From NCBI RefSeq assembly GCF_011386835.1, contig NC_088800.1, positions 59,611,439-59,675,438 of the forward strand: a stretch of DNA of 64,000 bases. Direction: 5' to 3'. The notes under the pieces are model-generated. The model saw only the letters and a list, made by a program, of their open reading frames with translations. It searched no databases and was not told the DNA's origin. Positions 25,435-35,464 of the stretch are shown piece by piece; positions within the stretch are counted from its first letter, which is position 1, and each line of letters starts with the position of its first letter. This stretch comes from Chrysemys picta bellii (taxonomy: Eukaryota > Chordata > Testudines > Emydidae). The position numbers were made by a program, and so were the translations under genes.

Positions 25435-25512
25435 CTCCAATGCCTATTTATCATAGGCAGGATAAAAAGTAGTATCTATCCTTTCCTAAAACTTTTACAG
25501 AGTCTGTGGGTC
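25435..25512. repeat. Right arm of a widely spaced inverted repeat
   Basis: Inverse of 24478-24560: CCTATTTATCATAGGCAGG, then GTATCTATCCTTTCCTAAAA and CAGAGTCTGTGGGTCTC. Sequence beyond the arm (to about 25600) carries ACCATTGTAAACC and AATTACACCAGTATTACACT, typical of the GTGTAAAT-type palindromic repeats. Confidence 0.7.
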
Positions 25513-26009
25513 TCATATTTCACCATTGTAAACCAAGATTAACTACAGTGGAAGCAATGGAATTACACCAGTATTACACTGATGTATCAGAAGTTTGTCT
25601 CTTCTCTTGTAAAACACTGTACCTCCTCATGGTTAATCTTTTACCCAATAGTTATTTTGCTGCAATTTCACAATTCCCCATTAAATAAAACTCCAGCAGT
25701 TTTATTTAATGCTAAATGGAGATTAAATTAGTGTTAAATAGAGATATATGTGACACTCTCACTAGAGAACACTCATGTTTCTATGGTGACCAGGTAAACA
25801 GTGAGCTCACCTTTGGCATCAAAAGCTGCTTAAAACCTCTTGATGCACTCATATCCTTGCTTGCTACAACAATTCGTGATCTTCAGGGAAGGAATGAAAA
25901 CAGTCTGTTTGTATAAAATAAATTCACTCAGGTAACATGACTTTCTTGCTTGAACAACAGAATAGCTTGGGGGTTTTTTAGACTAAAATTGAGTTCTATT
26001 GGAACTCAA
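25513..26009. other. Intergenic DNA, no gene seen
   Basis: Starts with a palindromic-repeat remnant to about 25600 (see the right arm at 25435). The rest is AT-rich with no supported gene. Confidence 0.35.
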
Positions 26010-27641
26010 ATATGAAATTTCAGAACTAACAACTCTGATATATAAGCTATCACTTAAGTTAACCTCTGTACTAGAAGGCTGGAGGATAGCCAATGTAATA
26101 GTGATTATTATATATATTTTTTTTAAAAAAAAAGCAGCTTCCAGAGGCAATCTTGGCAATTATAGGTTGCTAAAACCAACTTCAGTACCAGGCAAATTGG
26201 TTGGTTGAAACTATAGTAAAGAACAGAATTATCAGACATATATATAAACATGATATGTGGGGGAAGAGTGAACATGGCTTGTATAAAAGGAAATAATTCC
26301 TCATCAATCTATTAGAATTCCTTGAGGGAGTCAAGCAACATGTGGACAAGGGAGATCCAGTGGATATTGTGGACTTGGACTTTCAGAAAGCCTTTGATGA
26401 GGTCCCTCACCAAATGCTCTTAAGCAAAGTAAGCAGTCCCAGGATAAAGAGGAAGTTTCTTTCATCGATCAGTAACTGTTTGACAGGCAATGAAGGGTAG
26501 AAATAAATAGTCAGTTTTCAGAGTAGAGAGAGGTAAATAGTGGGGTCCCCCAAGGATCTCAACCAGGACCAGTGCTGGTCAACCTATTCATAAATGATCT
26601 GGAAAAGGAAGTGAACAATGAGGTGGCAAAGTTTGAAAATAATACAAAATTACTCAAAAGAGTTAAGTCCAAAGCCGACTGTGATGAGTCACAAAGGGAT
26701 CTCACAAAACTGGGCAACAAATGGCAGTTGGAATTCAGTGTTGATAAATACAAGTAACGCATATTAAAAAACATAATCCCAACTATACATACAAAATGAT
26801 AGGGTCTAAATTAGGTGTTACCACTCAAGAAAGAGAGCTTGGAGTCATTGTGGATAGTTCTCTGAAAACATCTGTTCAATGTGCAGCAGCCATCAAAAAA
26901 GCTACCAGTGTTAGGAATGGTTAGGAAAGGGATCCCTAAAAAGACAAAATATCATAATATCACTGTATAAATCCATGGTATGCCCACAGCTTAAATATTG
27001 TGTGCAGTTGTGGTTGCCCAATCTCAAAAAACATTTAAAACTGGAAAAAGTACGAAGAATGGCAACCAAAGTTATGGATATATAACAGCTTCCATATGAG
27101 GAAATATTAAAAATACTGGGACTGTTAATCTTAGAAAAAAGAGATGAGTAAGGGGGATATGATAGAGGTGTATAAAATGATGAATGGTGCAGAGAAAGTG
27201 AATAAGGACGTGTTGTTTACCCCTTCACATAACACAAGAGCCAGGAGTCACCCAATGAAATTAGGCAGCAGGTTTAAAACAAACATAAGGAAGTATTTCT
27301 TCACACAAAATACAGTCAACCTGTGGAATTCATTGCCAGGAGATGTTGTGAAGGCCAAAAGCATAACTAGGTTTAAAAAAATATTAGCTAAGTTCCTGGA
27401 GGATAAACACCTCAATGACTATTAGCCAAGATGGTCAGGGATGCAACCTCTTGCTCTGGGTATCCCTAAACCTCTGACTGCCAGAAGCTGGGACTGGGCA
27501 ATAAGGGATGGATCACTTGATAATTGCCCTGTTCTGTTCGTTTTCTCTGATACATATCTGGCACTAGTGACTGTCAGAAGATAGGATACTGGGCTAGACA
27601 GACCATTGGTCTGACGCAGTATGGGCATTCTTAGTTTCTTA
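26010..27641 (+). pseudogene. CR1 retrotransposon relic (RT domain to 3' end)
   Basis: Plus-strand CR1, 5'-truncated, reading from the middle of the reverse transcriptase to the 3' terminus. Recognisable peptide stretches in order: a GWRIANVIVI-like segment (26080), DFQKAFDEVPHQMLLSK (about 26380-26430), LVNLFINDLEKEVNNEVAKF (26575-26634), WQLEFSVDKYK (26724-26757), and a C-terminal segment with [20 protein letters not shown] and [19 protein letters not shown] (27234-27370). The catalytic F-A-D-D box reads F-E-N-N (26632-26643), so both active-site aspartates are gone. The frame is interrupted repeatedly. The 3' untranslated end (27425-27641) has AAGATGGTCAGGGATGCAAC and ends GGTCTGACGCAGTATGGGCA TTCTTAG, the normal CR1 terminus. 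Dead copy, no activity expected. Confidence 0.9.
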
Positions 27642-27949
27642 TTGAAACTTTTTGGAATGTTCAGATCAAAGAGGAGATGTCCTGACTGAAATAATTTTGA
27701 AACCGGCTACTCACGTAAAACATAGTTGGCAGACATACAGAATTAATTCATACCATTAGATTGGCGTTTCTTCTTGATCCTTTAGTTACCCAGCTTTTTG
27801 GTCTTTTTTTTTTTCCAATATATAAAGGTTTTGATAAACCAGTGAAAATGAGGTAAGAATCAGAAGTAATTGGCCAAAATATTTAAAACCTCTCTTGTTG
27901 GGCTGTTAGTATCTTCCCATTTAGTGGAACATCATCCAGTAAATTGGTA

Positions 27950-28113
27950 CAGATGCTCCCCGACTTACGCAAGCGTTCCGTTCCGGATTGCCTTGGGTAA
28001 GTTGGGGATGTATACCCAACAATTACGCAGAAAAAAAAAAAAAAAAAACGTACAGAACTTTTTCCGTAAGTGCAGTTTTGTGTGTCAGGTTTGCGTAGCC
28101 TGGGGAGTGTCTG
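27950..28113. mobile_element. Tigger-like miniature element (164 bp)
   Basis: Flanked by TA on both sides (27948-27949 and 28114-28115). The ends are CAGATGCTCCCCGACTTACG and the inverse of its right end CAGACACTCCCCAGGCTACG. TA duplication with CAG...CTG ends is typical of pogo/Tigger elements. An A18 run lies inside near 28031-28048. No transposase. Confidence 0.65.
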
Positions 28114-28288
28114 TATTCCAAATTAAGTAGCAATGCCTGACCCCTTGATAATATTCCTCACTTACCTACAGTGCAACAAAGGCAATAATATATTCTGTAT
28201 CTCACAGGCCCTCATATTCTGCACAATTCAAAAGAGTATGAGAAACAGTAGGGAGAGCAGCACAAGTTCAAGCCAAAAGAGGGACCAG

Positions 28289-28392
28289 AACAAAAGCAAC
28301 AGAGGGTCCTGTGGCACCTTTAAGACTAACAGAAGTATTAGGAGCATAAGCTTTCGTGGGTAAGAACCTCACTTCTTCAGATGCAAGTGCTT
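28289..28392. repeat. Left arm of a turtle-type foldback repeat
   Basis: AGCAACAGAGGGTCCTGTGG, CACCTTTAAGACTAACAGA, then GCATAAGCTTTCGTGGGTAA and CCTCACTTCTTCAGATGCA. This is the inverse of the right arm (28540-28625), at over 90% identity by eye. The arm runs into the duplicated 146-bp segment through ATGCAAGTGCTTTGG (28381-28395). Confidence 0.85.
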
Positions 28393-28538
28393 TGGAGTTA
28401 CAATTGTCTTCTCCTGCATCTGTGTTCAACAATTATTTAGACAATTTAATATTAGAAAATATGCAAGTGCTTTGGTTTCACTGCCAGCAAACATTCTCTG
28501 CCTGAGCAGGTAATATATGATATTCGTAATCCTAAGTA
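28393..28538. other. Duplicated 146-bp segment (copy)
   Basis: Copy of 24922-25067 with 145 of 146 identical positions, no indel, same orientation. It sits exactly between the two inverted arms of the foldback repeat. The high identity suggests a recent event or an assembly effect. Confidence 0.9.
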
Positions 28539-28637
28539 AGTGCATCTGAAGAAGTGAGGTTCTTACCCATGAAAGCTTATGCTCCCAATACTTCTGTTAG
28601 TCTTAAAGGTGCCACAGGACCCACTGTTGCTTTTTAC
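28539..28637. repeat. Right arm of the turtle-type foldback repeat
   Basis: TGCATCTGAAGAAGTGAGG, CTTACCCATGAAAGCTTATG, CTTCTGTTAGTCTTAAAGG and CCCACTGTTGCTTTTTAC. The arm is broken at TTTTTAC by the TIR element 28638-29352 and continues at 29360 with AGATTCAGGCTAACACGGCT. Confidence 0.85.
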
Positions 28638-29352
28638 TAGGGTTACCATACGTCCGGATTTTCCCGGACATGTCCGGCTTTTGGGGGCTCAAATCCCCGT
28701 CCGGGGGGAAATCCCCAAAAGCCGGGCATGTCCGGGAAAATCGGGAGGGAGGGAGGGCTCGGCCGGGGCCTCTTTGGCTGGGGTCGGCGGTGCGGGGCCG
28801 GGCCGGGGTCGCGGGGCCGGGGGCATGGTGCCGGGCCGGGAGCCGGGCCGGGCGCGCGGTGCCGGGCCGGGGTCCAGGGGCGCAGTGCCGGGCCGGGCTG
28901 GGCGCGGTGCCGGGCGGGGAGCCAGGCCCGGGAGCCGGTCCGGGGTCGCGGGGCCAGTCCGGGAGCCGGTCCGGGGTCGCGGGGCCGGGGTCACGGGGCC
29001 GGGAGCCGGGGGGCCAGGGTCGCGGGGCCGGGAGCCGGGGGGCCAGGGTCGCGGGGCCGGGAGCCGGGGGGCCAGGGTCGCGGGGTGCGCTGGGCGGGCC
29101 GGGGGTAGTCAGCCGGGGCCGGCACCCCAGGGCCCGAGCCAACCCAGGCTGGAGCCACCGGGGGGCCAGCCTGGGCCGCGCCTCCTCCCCCCACACTCCC
29201 CCTTACCTGCTTCAGGCTTCCCGTGAATCAAATGTTCGCGGGAAGCAGGGGAGGGGGCGGAGACTTTGGGGCGGGGGCAGAGTTGGGGCGGGGCCGGGGC
29301 CCCGGCCCCGTGGAGTGTCCTCCATTTGGAGGCACAAAATATGGTAACCCTA
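28638..29352. mobile_element. GC-rich TIR transposon-like element, copy 2 (715 bp)
   Basis: A perfect 13-bp terminal inverted repeat (TAGGGTTACCATA at 28638-28650, inverse at 29340-29352). It is flanked by the 7-bp direct repeat TTTTTAC (28631-28637 and 29353-29359). The repeat copy at 50705-50802 shows the undisturbed site GCTTTTTACAGATT, so TTTTTAC is a genuine target duplication. Subterminal CCGGACATGTCCGG blocks and GTGGAGTGTCCTCC match copy 1 (195-1492); the centre does not. The centre is G-rich with three 29-bp tandem units (29001-29087). Long frames on both strands (up to 225 codons) are compositional. The 7-bp duplication does not settle the superfamily. Confidence 0.85.
29001..29087. 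repeat. Three 29-bp G-rich tandem units
   Basis: GGGAGCCGGGGGGCCAGGGT starts at 29001, 29030 and 29059. The runs of four to six G are candidates for G-quadruplex structure and a likely site of length variation between individuals. Confidence 0.85.
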
Positions 29353-29359
29353 TTTTTAC

Positions 29360-29392
29360 AGATTCAGGCTAACACGGCTACCCCTCTGATAC
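29360..29392. repeat. Tip of the interrupted foldback repeat
   Basis: AGATTCAGGCTAACACGGCT, then ACCCCTCTGATACT. It completes the repeat broken at 28637; compare the uninterrupted tip at 50770-50802. Confidence 0.85.
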
Positions 29393-30514
29393 TAGAACAA
29401 AAGTCTATGCCACCTCCAGGATGGTTATAATTTACTTCTCATTTTGATACCAAACTATTAACTTGCATATTTCTGATTAGTTTTTCATCATGTCTTCAAT
29501 CATTTAGCAGTCCTGGGGCCTGGCCCAATTACCATAGAAGTCAATGGAAAGACTTCTGTTAATTTTAATGGGCATTAGGTCATGCCCCTGATCACCTTCT
29601 CTTCTCTGCTGCTCCTTTTGAAGCCAGAATACAAAGTACAGTAGTACATAAAAGAGAGAAAGTACAACTCCAAGTAGTGAGAAGAAAATAAAAAACGCCA
29701 CACTGCATGTTAGCTATAAAAGTATCTAATGTATGTATGTATGTAAGGGGTTACACTGTTTGTAAAGTGGGGATGGATATGGGGAGTTTAAGGTGGAAGT
29801 GTACATAAAAGACAAAAAAGAATTATGTTTTTGTGTGTATCAGCCTTAATGCCTTAAAAAATTATTCTCAGGTTCAGGTGGGGGTGAGAGAAGGCCTGGT
29901 CTTTGATGATTGCACAGGTGTATCATCTAATTACACATTCAGATTAATGCATAGATCCCATAATCTAATAAACACAAACCTTAATGTGTGATCACTTAAT
30001 TGCATGCTCTATTAAATTTTGCTTGTTGCAGAGCGCTCTGCTTTGGAATGCAGAGGGCCCTACAGAAGACATGAAAGCAGTTTCTCAGAAGGCAGTGGCA
30101 CAAAAAAGACTTACTGCACTTCTTCCAGTGCCATCTTAGAAAGAAGAGGCATTTTCATATGGCAAAACATTAATTTTATTAAGGTTCTAGTTGTATACCC
30201 AATATAAGTTCATGAGAAACAGAAGGAAAGAGAATCATCAGGCAAGACCTAATGGGATATCTGCTATAATGGACTAAAGAAAAGCAATCCAATGTGACGT
30301 GGTTTACAGTCTTTACTTCTGACAACTGGTAAGAGGGCAGATGTTGAACTGCAGTACTTAGCAGATGTGTCTGACGGACCTGAGGTATACAGTGGTGGTG
30401 TAGCCATTTCGGACTTTACCTTGAATGATCGCTTGAAATCGGTTAACTACTTATGCTAAATGATCTGTTCCATCTTGTATTTATTTGTGGCACTCTGAAT
30501 AAGTCTCCCAGATC
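29393..30514. other. Intergenic DNA, no gene seen
   Basis: Includes a short palindromic-repeat remnant at 29515-29600 (GAAGTCAATGGAAAGACTTC core) and a short (ATGT)n run near 29730-29745. No supported gene. Confidence 0.4.
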
Positions 30515-30616
30515 CGAAGAAGAGCTCTGTGTAAGCTCTAAAATTGTCTCTCTCACTACAGAAGTTGGTCCAATAAAAGATATTGCCTCAGCCACCTTGT
30601 GTCTCTAATGTCCTGA
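30515..30616. repeat. Foldback repeat fragment (TTGGTCCAATAAAAGATA type)
   Basis: GAAGAGCTCTGTGTAAGCTC, then CACTACAGAAGTTGGTCC and AATAAAAGATATTGCCTCA. Right half of the element whose fuller copy is at 11785-11995; the left arm is missing. Confidence 0.65.
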
Positions 30617-30619
30617 GAC

Positions 30620-30840
30620 ATGTCTTTTGCAAAATGTTTATGCCATAGCTGGACATCAGTATACCTTGTGCAAGTATAGCCCACTGGTCAGTGTGTATTG
30701 ACACAACCTTTGTGTCTGATCCACAGACTACGTGATCTGTTAGCCCCTAAGTACAGTCAGCTGCTTTTTAGCTCAAGCTGTTGAGACTCATGCTTTCAAT
30801 TAGAGAGGTCTCTGGTTTAGTCTCCAGTTTGGCAGCCATT
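30620..30840 (+). repeat. tRNA-like SINE-type segment
   Basis: A tRNA-like block with a TAGCTCAAGCTGTTGAG A-box-like segment (30769-30785) and a GGTTTAGTCTCC B-box-like segment (30814-30825), 33 bases apart. These are the usual internal RNA polymerase III promoter elements of tRNA-derived SINEs. No cloverleaf is intact, so it is not a functional tRNA. Upstream sequence from about 30620 probably belongs to the same repeat. Confidence 0.4.
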
Positions 30841-31028
30841 ATATGAAAATTTGTTTTCAATATTTGGCATCGCATATAAGCTGACCATTAAAGCTGTGAA
30901 ATTGCCTCCTAACTCTTTAGGCCTTTTCAGAGAACCGACCCTAGCCACTGCAGTCAATATGAGTCTTGCTATTGACACGAATGGTGTTTGGATTATGATC
31001 AGGGTGAAAAGGCTACATGCAGTATATA

Positions 31029-31754
31029 CCGGGGTAGGCAAACTTTTTGGCCCGAGGGCCATATCTAGGAATAGAAATTGTATGGTGAGCCATGAATGCT
31101 CAGAAAATTGGGGTTGGGGTGTGGGCTCTGGTTGGGGGGCAGGCTCTGGGGTGGGGCCAGAAATGAGGAGTTCAGGGTGCAGGAGGGGATCCAGGCTGGG
31201 GCAGGGGAGTGGGGTGCAGGAAGAGGTGCAGGTTCTAGGTTGGGGCTGGGGGATCAGGGGTTTGGGGTTCAGGAGGGTGCTCCAGGCTGGGATCAAGGGG
31301 TTCAGAGGGTGGGAGGGGGATCAGGGCTGGGGCAGGGGGTTGGGGCATGGGGAGAGGCTCAGGGGTGCAGACTCCATGTGGCGCTTACCTCAAGAGGTTC
31401 CCAGAAGCAGTGGCATGTCCCTTCTCTGGCTCCTATGTGGAGTCACAGCCAGGTGACCCTGCACGCTGCCCTGTCCGCAGGCACTGCCCCTGCAGCTCCC
31501 ATTGGTACGTCAGAGGGGGGCCATACCACGGCTTCTAGGAGTCGCATGGAGCAGTCCCCGAACCTGCTCCCGGCTGGAGCGCCAGAGCGGGGCCAGGCGG
31601 CTGTTTCTGGGAACCGTGTGGAACGGCTGCCGACCTGCTCCCCGGCTGGATCAGGACAAGCCCTAGACCCCACTCCCCAGCGGGAGCTTGAGGGCCGGCT
31701 TAGAATGGCTGACAGGCCGGATCCGGCCTGCAGGCCATAGTTTGCTCACCCCTG
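31029..31754. mobile_element. hAT-type non-autonomous element (726 bp)
   Basis: The left end reads CCGGGGTAGGCAAACTTTTT, followed by GGCCCGAGGGCCATATCTAG. The right end reads GGCCATAGTTTGCTCACCCC TG. The ends are imperfect inverted repeats of the CAGGGGT-GGCAAACT type seen in hAT miniature elements. The left interior is G-rich with degenerate GGGGTTGGGG units. Flanks are both TATAT-like, but no clean 8-bp duplication remains. Frames of 159-214 codons across it are artefacts of its skewed composition. Confidence 0.7.
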
Positions 31755-31797
31755 CTATATGCTGAAGTACCCCAAATGGTTCTAAGTTGAGGGGTAG

Positions 31798-32466
31798 TGT
31801 GGCAGGGTGATGACTCACTGGCACAGTGCCTCCTGCTGGTTGTCCAAGGAATTAGCTCTTTCCAGCTCTGGAGCACCCTCTGCCAGCTGATGTCTCACCT
31901 GCTGTTGGCCCCCCCGTACTCCGGTGCCCTTTGCCCAGAGGCTCTGCCCCAGCAGTAACCCACAATCTGGGTCTCTCCCCGCCAGGGGAACCGCCTTGCC
32001 TCAGTGGCTACTGATAGTCACCATCTAGCCCCTGCTCACTGGGCAGACTGCAGTCTGTAAACCACTCATCATTGGCAAAGGGGGTTAGAACAGCTGCCTC
32101 TGCCTATTCCTGGGCTGCCCCTCTGCAACCCCAGTACCTGCTCTGGGCCTTCAGCAAGGCCTGCAGCCTGGGGGTTTCTCAGGCTGGAGCTCCCCAGCTC
32201 CTTTTACCTTCCCCCAGCCCTGCTCCATTCCCGGTTCTCTTCTCAGCTCCCAGGCAGCCCAGTCCTCCTCTTTCCAGCAAGAAAGAGAGACTCTCTCAGC
32301 AGCTGCCTCACAGCCCTTTTATAGGCCCAACCGTGGCCTGATTGGGGCGTGGTCCCAACTGTGGCTGCTTCCCCAATCAGCCTACCTTATTGGCGCCCCA
32401 GAGCAGACCTTTCCCAGGGCTGTTTTAACCCCTTCAGGGCCAGAGCAGGGTAACTGCCCTGCTACA
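31798..32466 (+). mobile_element. Solo LTR (669 bp) with perfect 5-bp target duplication
   Basis: Begins TGTGGCAGGGTGATGACTCA and ends CAGGGTAACTGCCCTGCTAC A, the TG...CA ends of an LTR. GGTAG occurs immediately before (31793-31797) and after (32467-32471), a perfect 5-bp target duplication. A TATA-like TTTTATA lies at 32317-32323. No internal retroviral genes accompany it, so it is a solo LTR left by recombination between two LTRs. Orientation is taken from the TATA-like box. An LTR retrotransposon or endogenous retrovirus could be the parent. The 89-codon frame at 32072-32341 is not a gene. Confidence 0.85.
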
Positions 32467-32471
32467 GGTAG

Positions 32472-33887
32472 TCAATAAGTAATTTCTGTTCACAGTAACG
32501 TGCTTAAGTAAAAGAACTGCAATTAAATAATCTTTTGTAGAGCTGAATGTCTTAATTTGCTGCCAGGTACAGATAAACATTCTGTTACTGCCACTACACA
32601 TATAGATCCTGGCTAAGCAGTATTTTTGCTGTACCTGGTTGCTATTCTTCTACCTTGCTAGATGCACTCATAGGTCTAAGAGGGCTGTCCTTTCTAAATT
32701 GAAATGAATGCACTACACATCATTCCCAAGATGTTGAACTAGTGTCTTTGTTGCCAGTCTGCTTCTCTTCCTTCTTGTACACAAGATAACTAACTATCGG
32801 TTTGCTGATAGATAGCTAGAAGGGCATCTTGTTGAACTCTCCTTGTATTTGTATAAATCCATCAGGTTTTCCTTCCTTGCACAGTTACAGTATGTAACTA
32901 GAAACACACAAAAGCATTGCATGCCTTTCTGCACAATATACATGAAGTATGTATGTGTAAGTGTAGCATATGTGCAGCTTTCTCCCCCTATTCCATTTAG
33001 TTGTAGTAAGGTCACAGGGTATTTCTGAAGAGTTTTTAAAATACAAATGTATTGCTGCAAGTGGTAAGTTGTGTTTGATGTAATGTCGGTCATTATTCTG
33101 TTTGACTTTACTGATGTTCTCAGGTTGATATGTTTAAGATTAATGAGGCATTAGTTCTCAATCAAGGAGCTATTTCAGAATACCCATTTAGCTCCAGTGG
33201 ATTATGTAGCTGCATTAATTAATATCATTTGACCTTTGTATTTTGGGTGGAATGATATATGGCAACTTTTTTTCCCTTAAGCAATGTCATAAAATTGATA
33301 GCATGAATATTACTGTTTCTATGGACTGGCAATTCATATAAGTTAAATGCTGTACTTGTAATAGGCATTGTGCAAGTCTGAGAAGATGTGTATTTCTATC
33401 TAGTGATGCAGGAATTGCCACAGTAAATACTTGTGTTTACGCCGCTCTTTCCATAATCATATAAATGTTGGCTAAAAAAGCAGGGCCATAAGTTAGAAAT
33501 TGCTCTGCAGCAGAAGGTCTGCTGTAAGCTATGTGTATATGTATAATCAACTGTGTACAATTAATTGAGATAGCAAAGTATACCATAAAGCACTGTGATC
33601 TAAAAGATGGCCACAACAAGATAAATGGGCTACAAAGGGACATTTGAGTCAATCAGTTGGAAAAAATGACTATTTTCTGTGATGTACCTGCCCATTTTCT
33701 TTTGAGAGGGTAGGAAAGGAATGAGAGAAGGGTCTGGAAGCTGCCATCATTGTATGTCTGGGAGTCATTCTGGGTGAGTGTACAGCAACTCATTGAGGGC
33801 AATTGTTTCACATTTCCACTGAAAGCAAAATGTTGTTTGAAATTTAATTTGGTTAGGATAATTACATAACATATGTGAGAACAACTT
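32472..33887. other. Intergenic DNA, no gene seen
   Basis: AT-rich, without a recognised gene, RNA or bounded repeat. A 99-codon minus frame (32794-33093) shows no domain. Confidence 0.35.
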
Positions 33888-33962
33888 GTGGGGCCAAACT
33901 TATCCCTCGTATAACTCCATTAACAACACTGAAGTTACACCAGTAATTTGACCTGTTGTTTT
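33888..33962. repeat. Palindromic short repeat (GGGGCCAAA type)
   Basis: GTGGGGCCAAACTTATCCC, GTATAACTCCATTAACAAC and AAGTTACACCAGTAATTTG: the left half and part of the right half of the GTGTAACTCC palindromic repeat. Confidence 0.45.
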
Positions 33963-35225
33963 CATAGTAGGTATGTCAGACATATAAATAAGAAGAATAT
34001 GTTTTAGTCATAAACTCTCCTAATCTCTACCAAATTGCTCAGGACATTACAGATACTATTATAATAAAATGATAAATAGATAAAAACATGTGTCTGTATA
34101 CATGTGTATGTGTGTGTAAAACACAGTCCACCCACTCCCGCCCTCTTTACATATAGTAAAGGTGCATAAGAAAAGTGTGAGTGTGGAGAGAGATTTTTTT
34201 AAGTCCATAACATAAAAGCAAACATAATATAATATTAAAAAGTCAAACTAAGTAGCGTCATTATTGGAGTCATCGTCAAGTCTCCCACAGGTTTTTATTA
34301 TATTAATTGAATGGTTGATTCTTGCAATTTTTTCTGACATCTCAGAATAATGTGCAAATGTACATGGACTGACATTTAAACAGAAAGTCCAGTCCAGAAA
34401 ATAGCAAAAGCAAACTAATCCCAACAGGCAGGAAAAAAGCCATCAAACATGAAACACATTACCAAGAACCATATCTTAAAGTAATTTGAGAAAAAAAAAA
34501 TGAGAGTCTATAGAGGGTGGGCAAATCCTGCATTTGTTGGATTCTATGGGTAAATTTCCATTGGTTTCAGCGGGCGTGAGATTGGGTTCTCTCTTTAGTA
34601 AAATGTGGTGGTACTGGGAATACACTAATTAAATTGGAAACTAAATTCTTACAGAATTCCATATGGTGGATAGAATAATTTAAGGGCAGATGGGACATGG
34701 CCAACCTTCATAATATTATTACTTTACATTATAGTGTCCCATCAAACACTGAATGTGGCATTTTGAGCCCCCTAAATATCTGTGTCCCAAGGTCTTAGAT
34801 TCTCATAATACAAATGTATTCTTTCTATATAAACTTCAAAAGATTTAATCATTACTAATGTTATTTCAGTGAATACAAGATGAAGCAATAAAATTTGCCT
34901 AAATATTTTAAGTAACCAATAAATAACTAATAGCTTGGAGGTTTCAATCACAGTACTTTGCCTTAAAAATGTCAGATAACCCAAAGTACACTTCTTGTGG
35001 GTTTAAGCAGATGCAAAGTGATTTTTCAAGTATAGTATTGGAAAAAAATCCATCTTAAAATATGACTGTGGCTAATTTAATCCAACTTCCACTCATTATG
35101 AGGGGGGGGGGGGAAAGAATCACTTCTAAGTATTACCAAAGAATAAATTATATCAAATGTTTTCCTCTATATTATGGTAAATGTTTCAGTAACAATCTGT
35201 ATTCAAGAGTAGTCATATAACTATT
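33963..35225. other. AT-rich intergenic DNA, no gene seen
   Basis: A poly-G run occurs at 35102-35113. TTCCATTGGTTTCAGCGGG at 34557-34575 resembles the core of the short palindromic repeats. No gene found. Confidence 0.35.
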
Positions 35226-35229
35226 TATC

Positions 35230-35464
35230 TAACGGCAGGAAGTTGAAACTAGATAAATTCAAACTGAAAATAAGGTGCACATTTTTAATAGTGAGGGAAA
35301 TTAACCATTGAAACAACTTCCCTCAGGGTATGGTAGTTTCTCCATCACCTGAAGTCTTTAAATCAAGACTGGATGTCTTTTTAAAAGACATGCTATAGTT
35401 AAAAATGAATTTATGGACTTGACGAATATATAACAGTGTAAAATTCTATTGCCTATGAAATACA
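35230..35464 (+). mobile_element. CR1 3'-end fragment, interrupted (part 1)
   Basis: ACTAGATAAATTCAAACTG, TTAATAGTGAGGGAAATTAA, CCATTGAAACAACTTCCCTC and CATCACCTGAAGTCTTTAAA follow the CR1 3' untranslated end. The text runs to ATTCTATTGCCTATG and GAAATACA (35457-35464), then is cut by the hAT element. It resumes at 37771. Confidence 0.75.

Noticed and set aside
28579..29347. Overlapping frames of 100-225 codons on both strands
   Set aside because: They lie in the GC-rich TIR element, overlap each other on both strands, and translate to Gly/Arg/Pro/Ala repeats; stop codons are rare there because of composition.
30764..30836. Possible tRNA gene
   Set aside because: A- and B-box-like segments exist, but the acceptor stem, anticodon arm and T-arm pairing are not intact; SINE-derived.
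30851..31740. Frames of 201 and 214 codons (plus) and 159 codons (minus)
   Set aside because: They run through the G-rich non-autonomous hAT-type element and its end; repetitive G/W/Q-rich translation.
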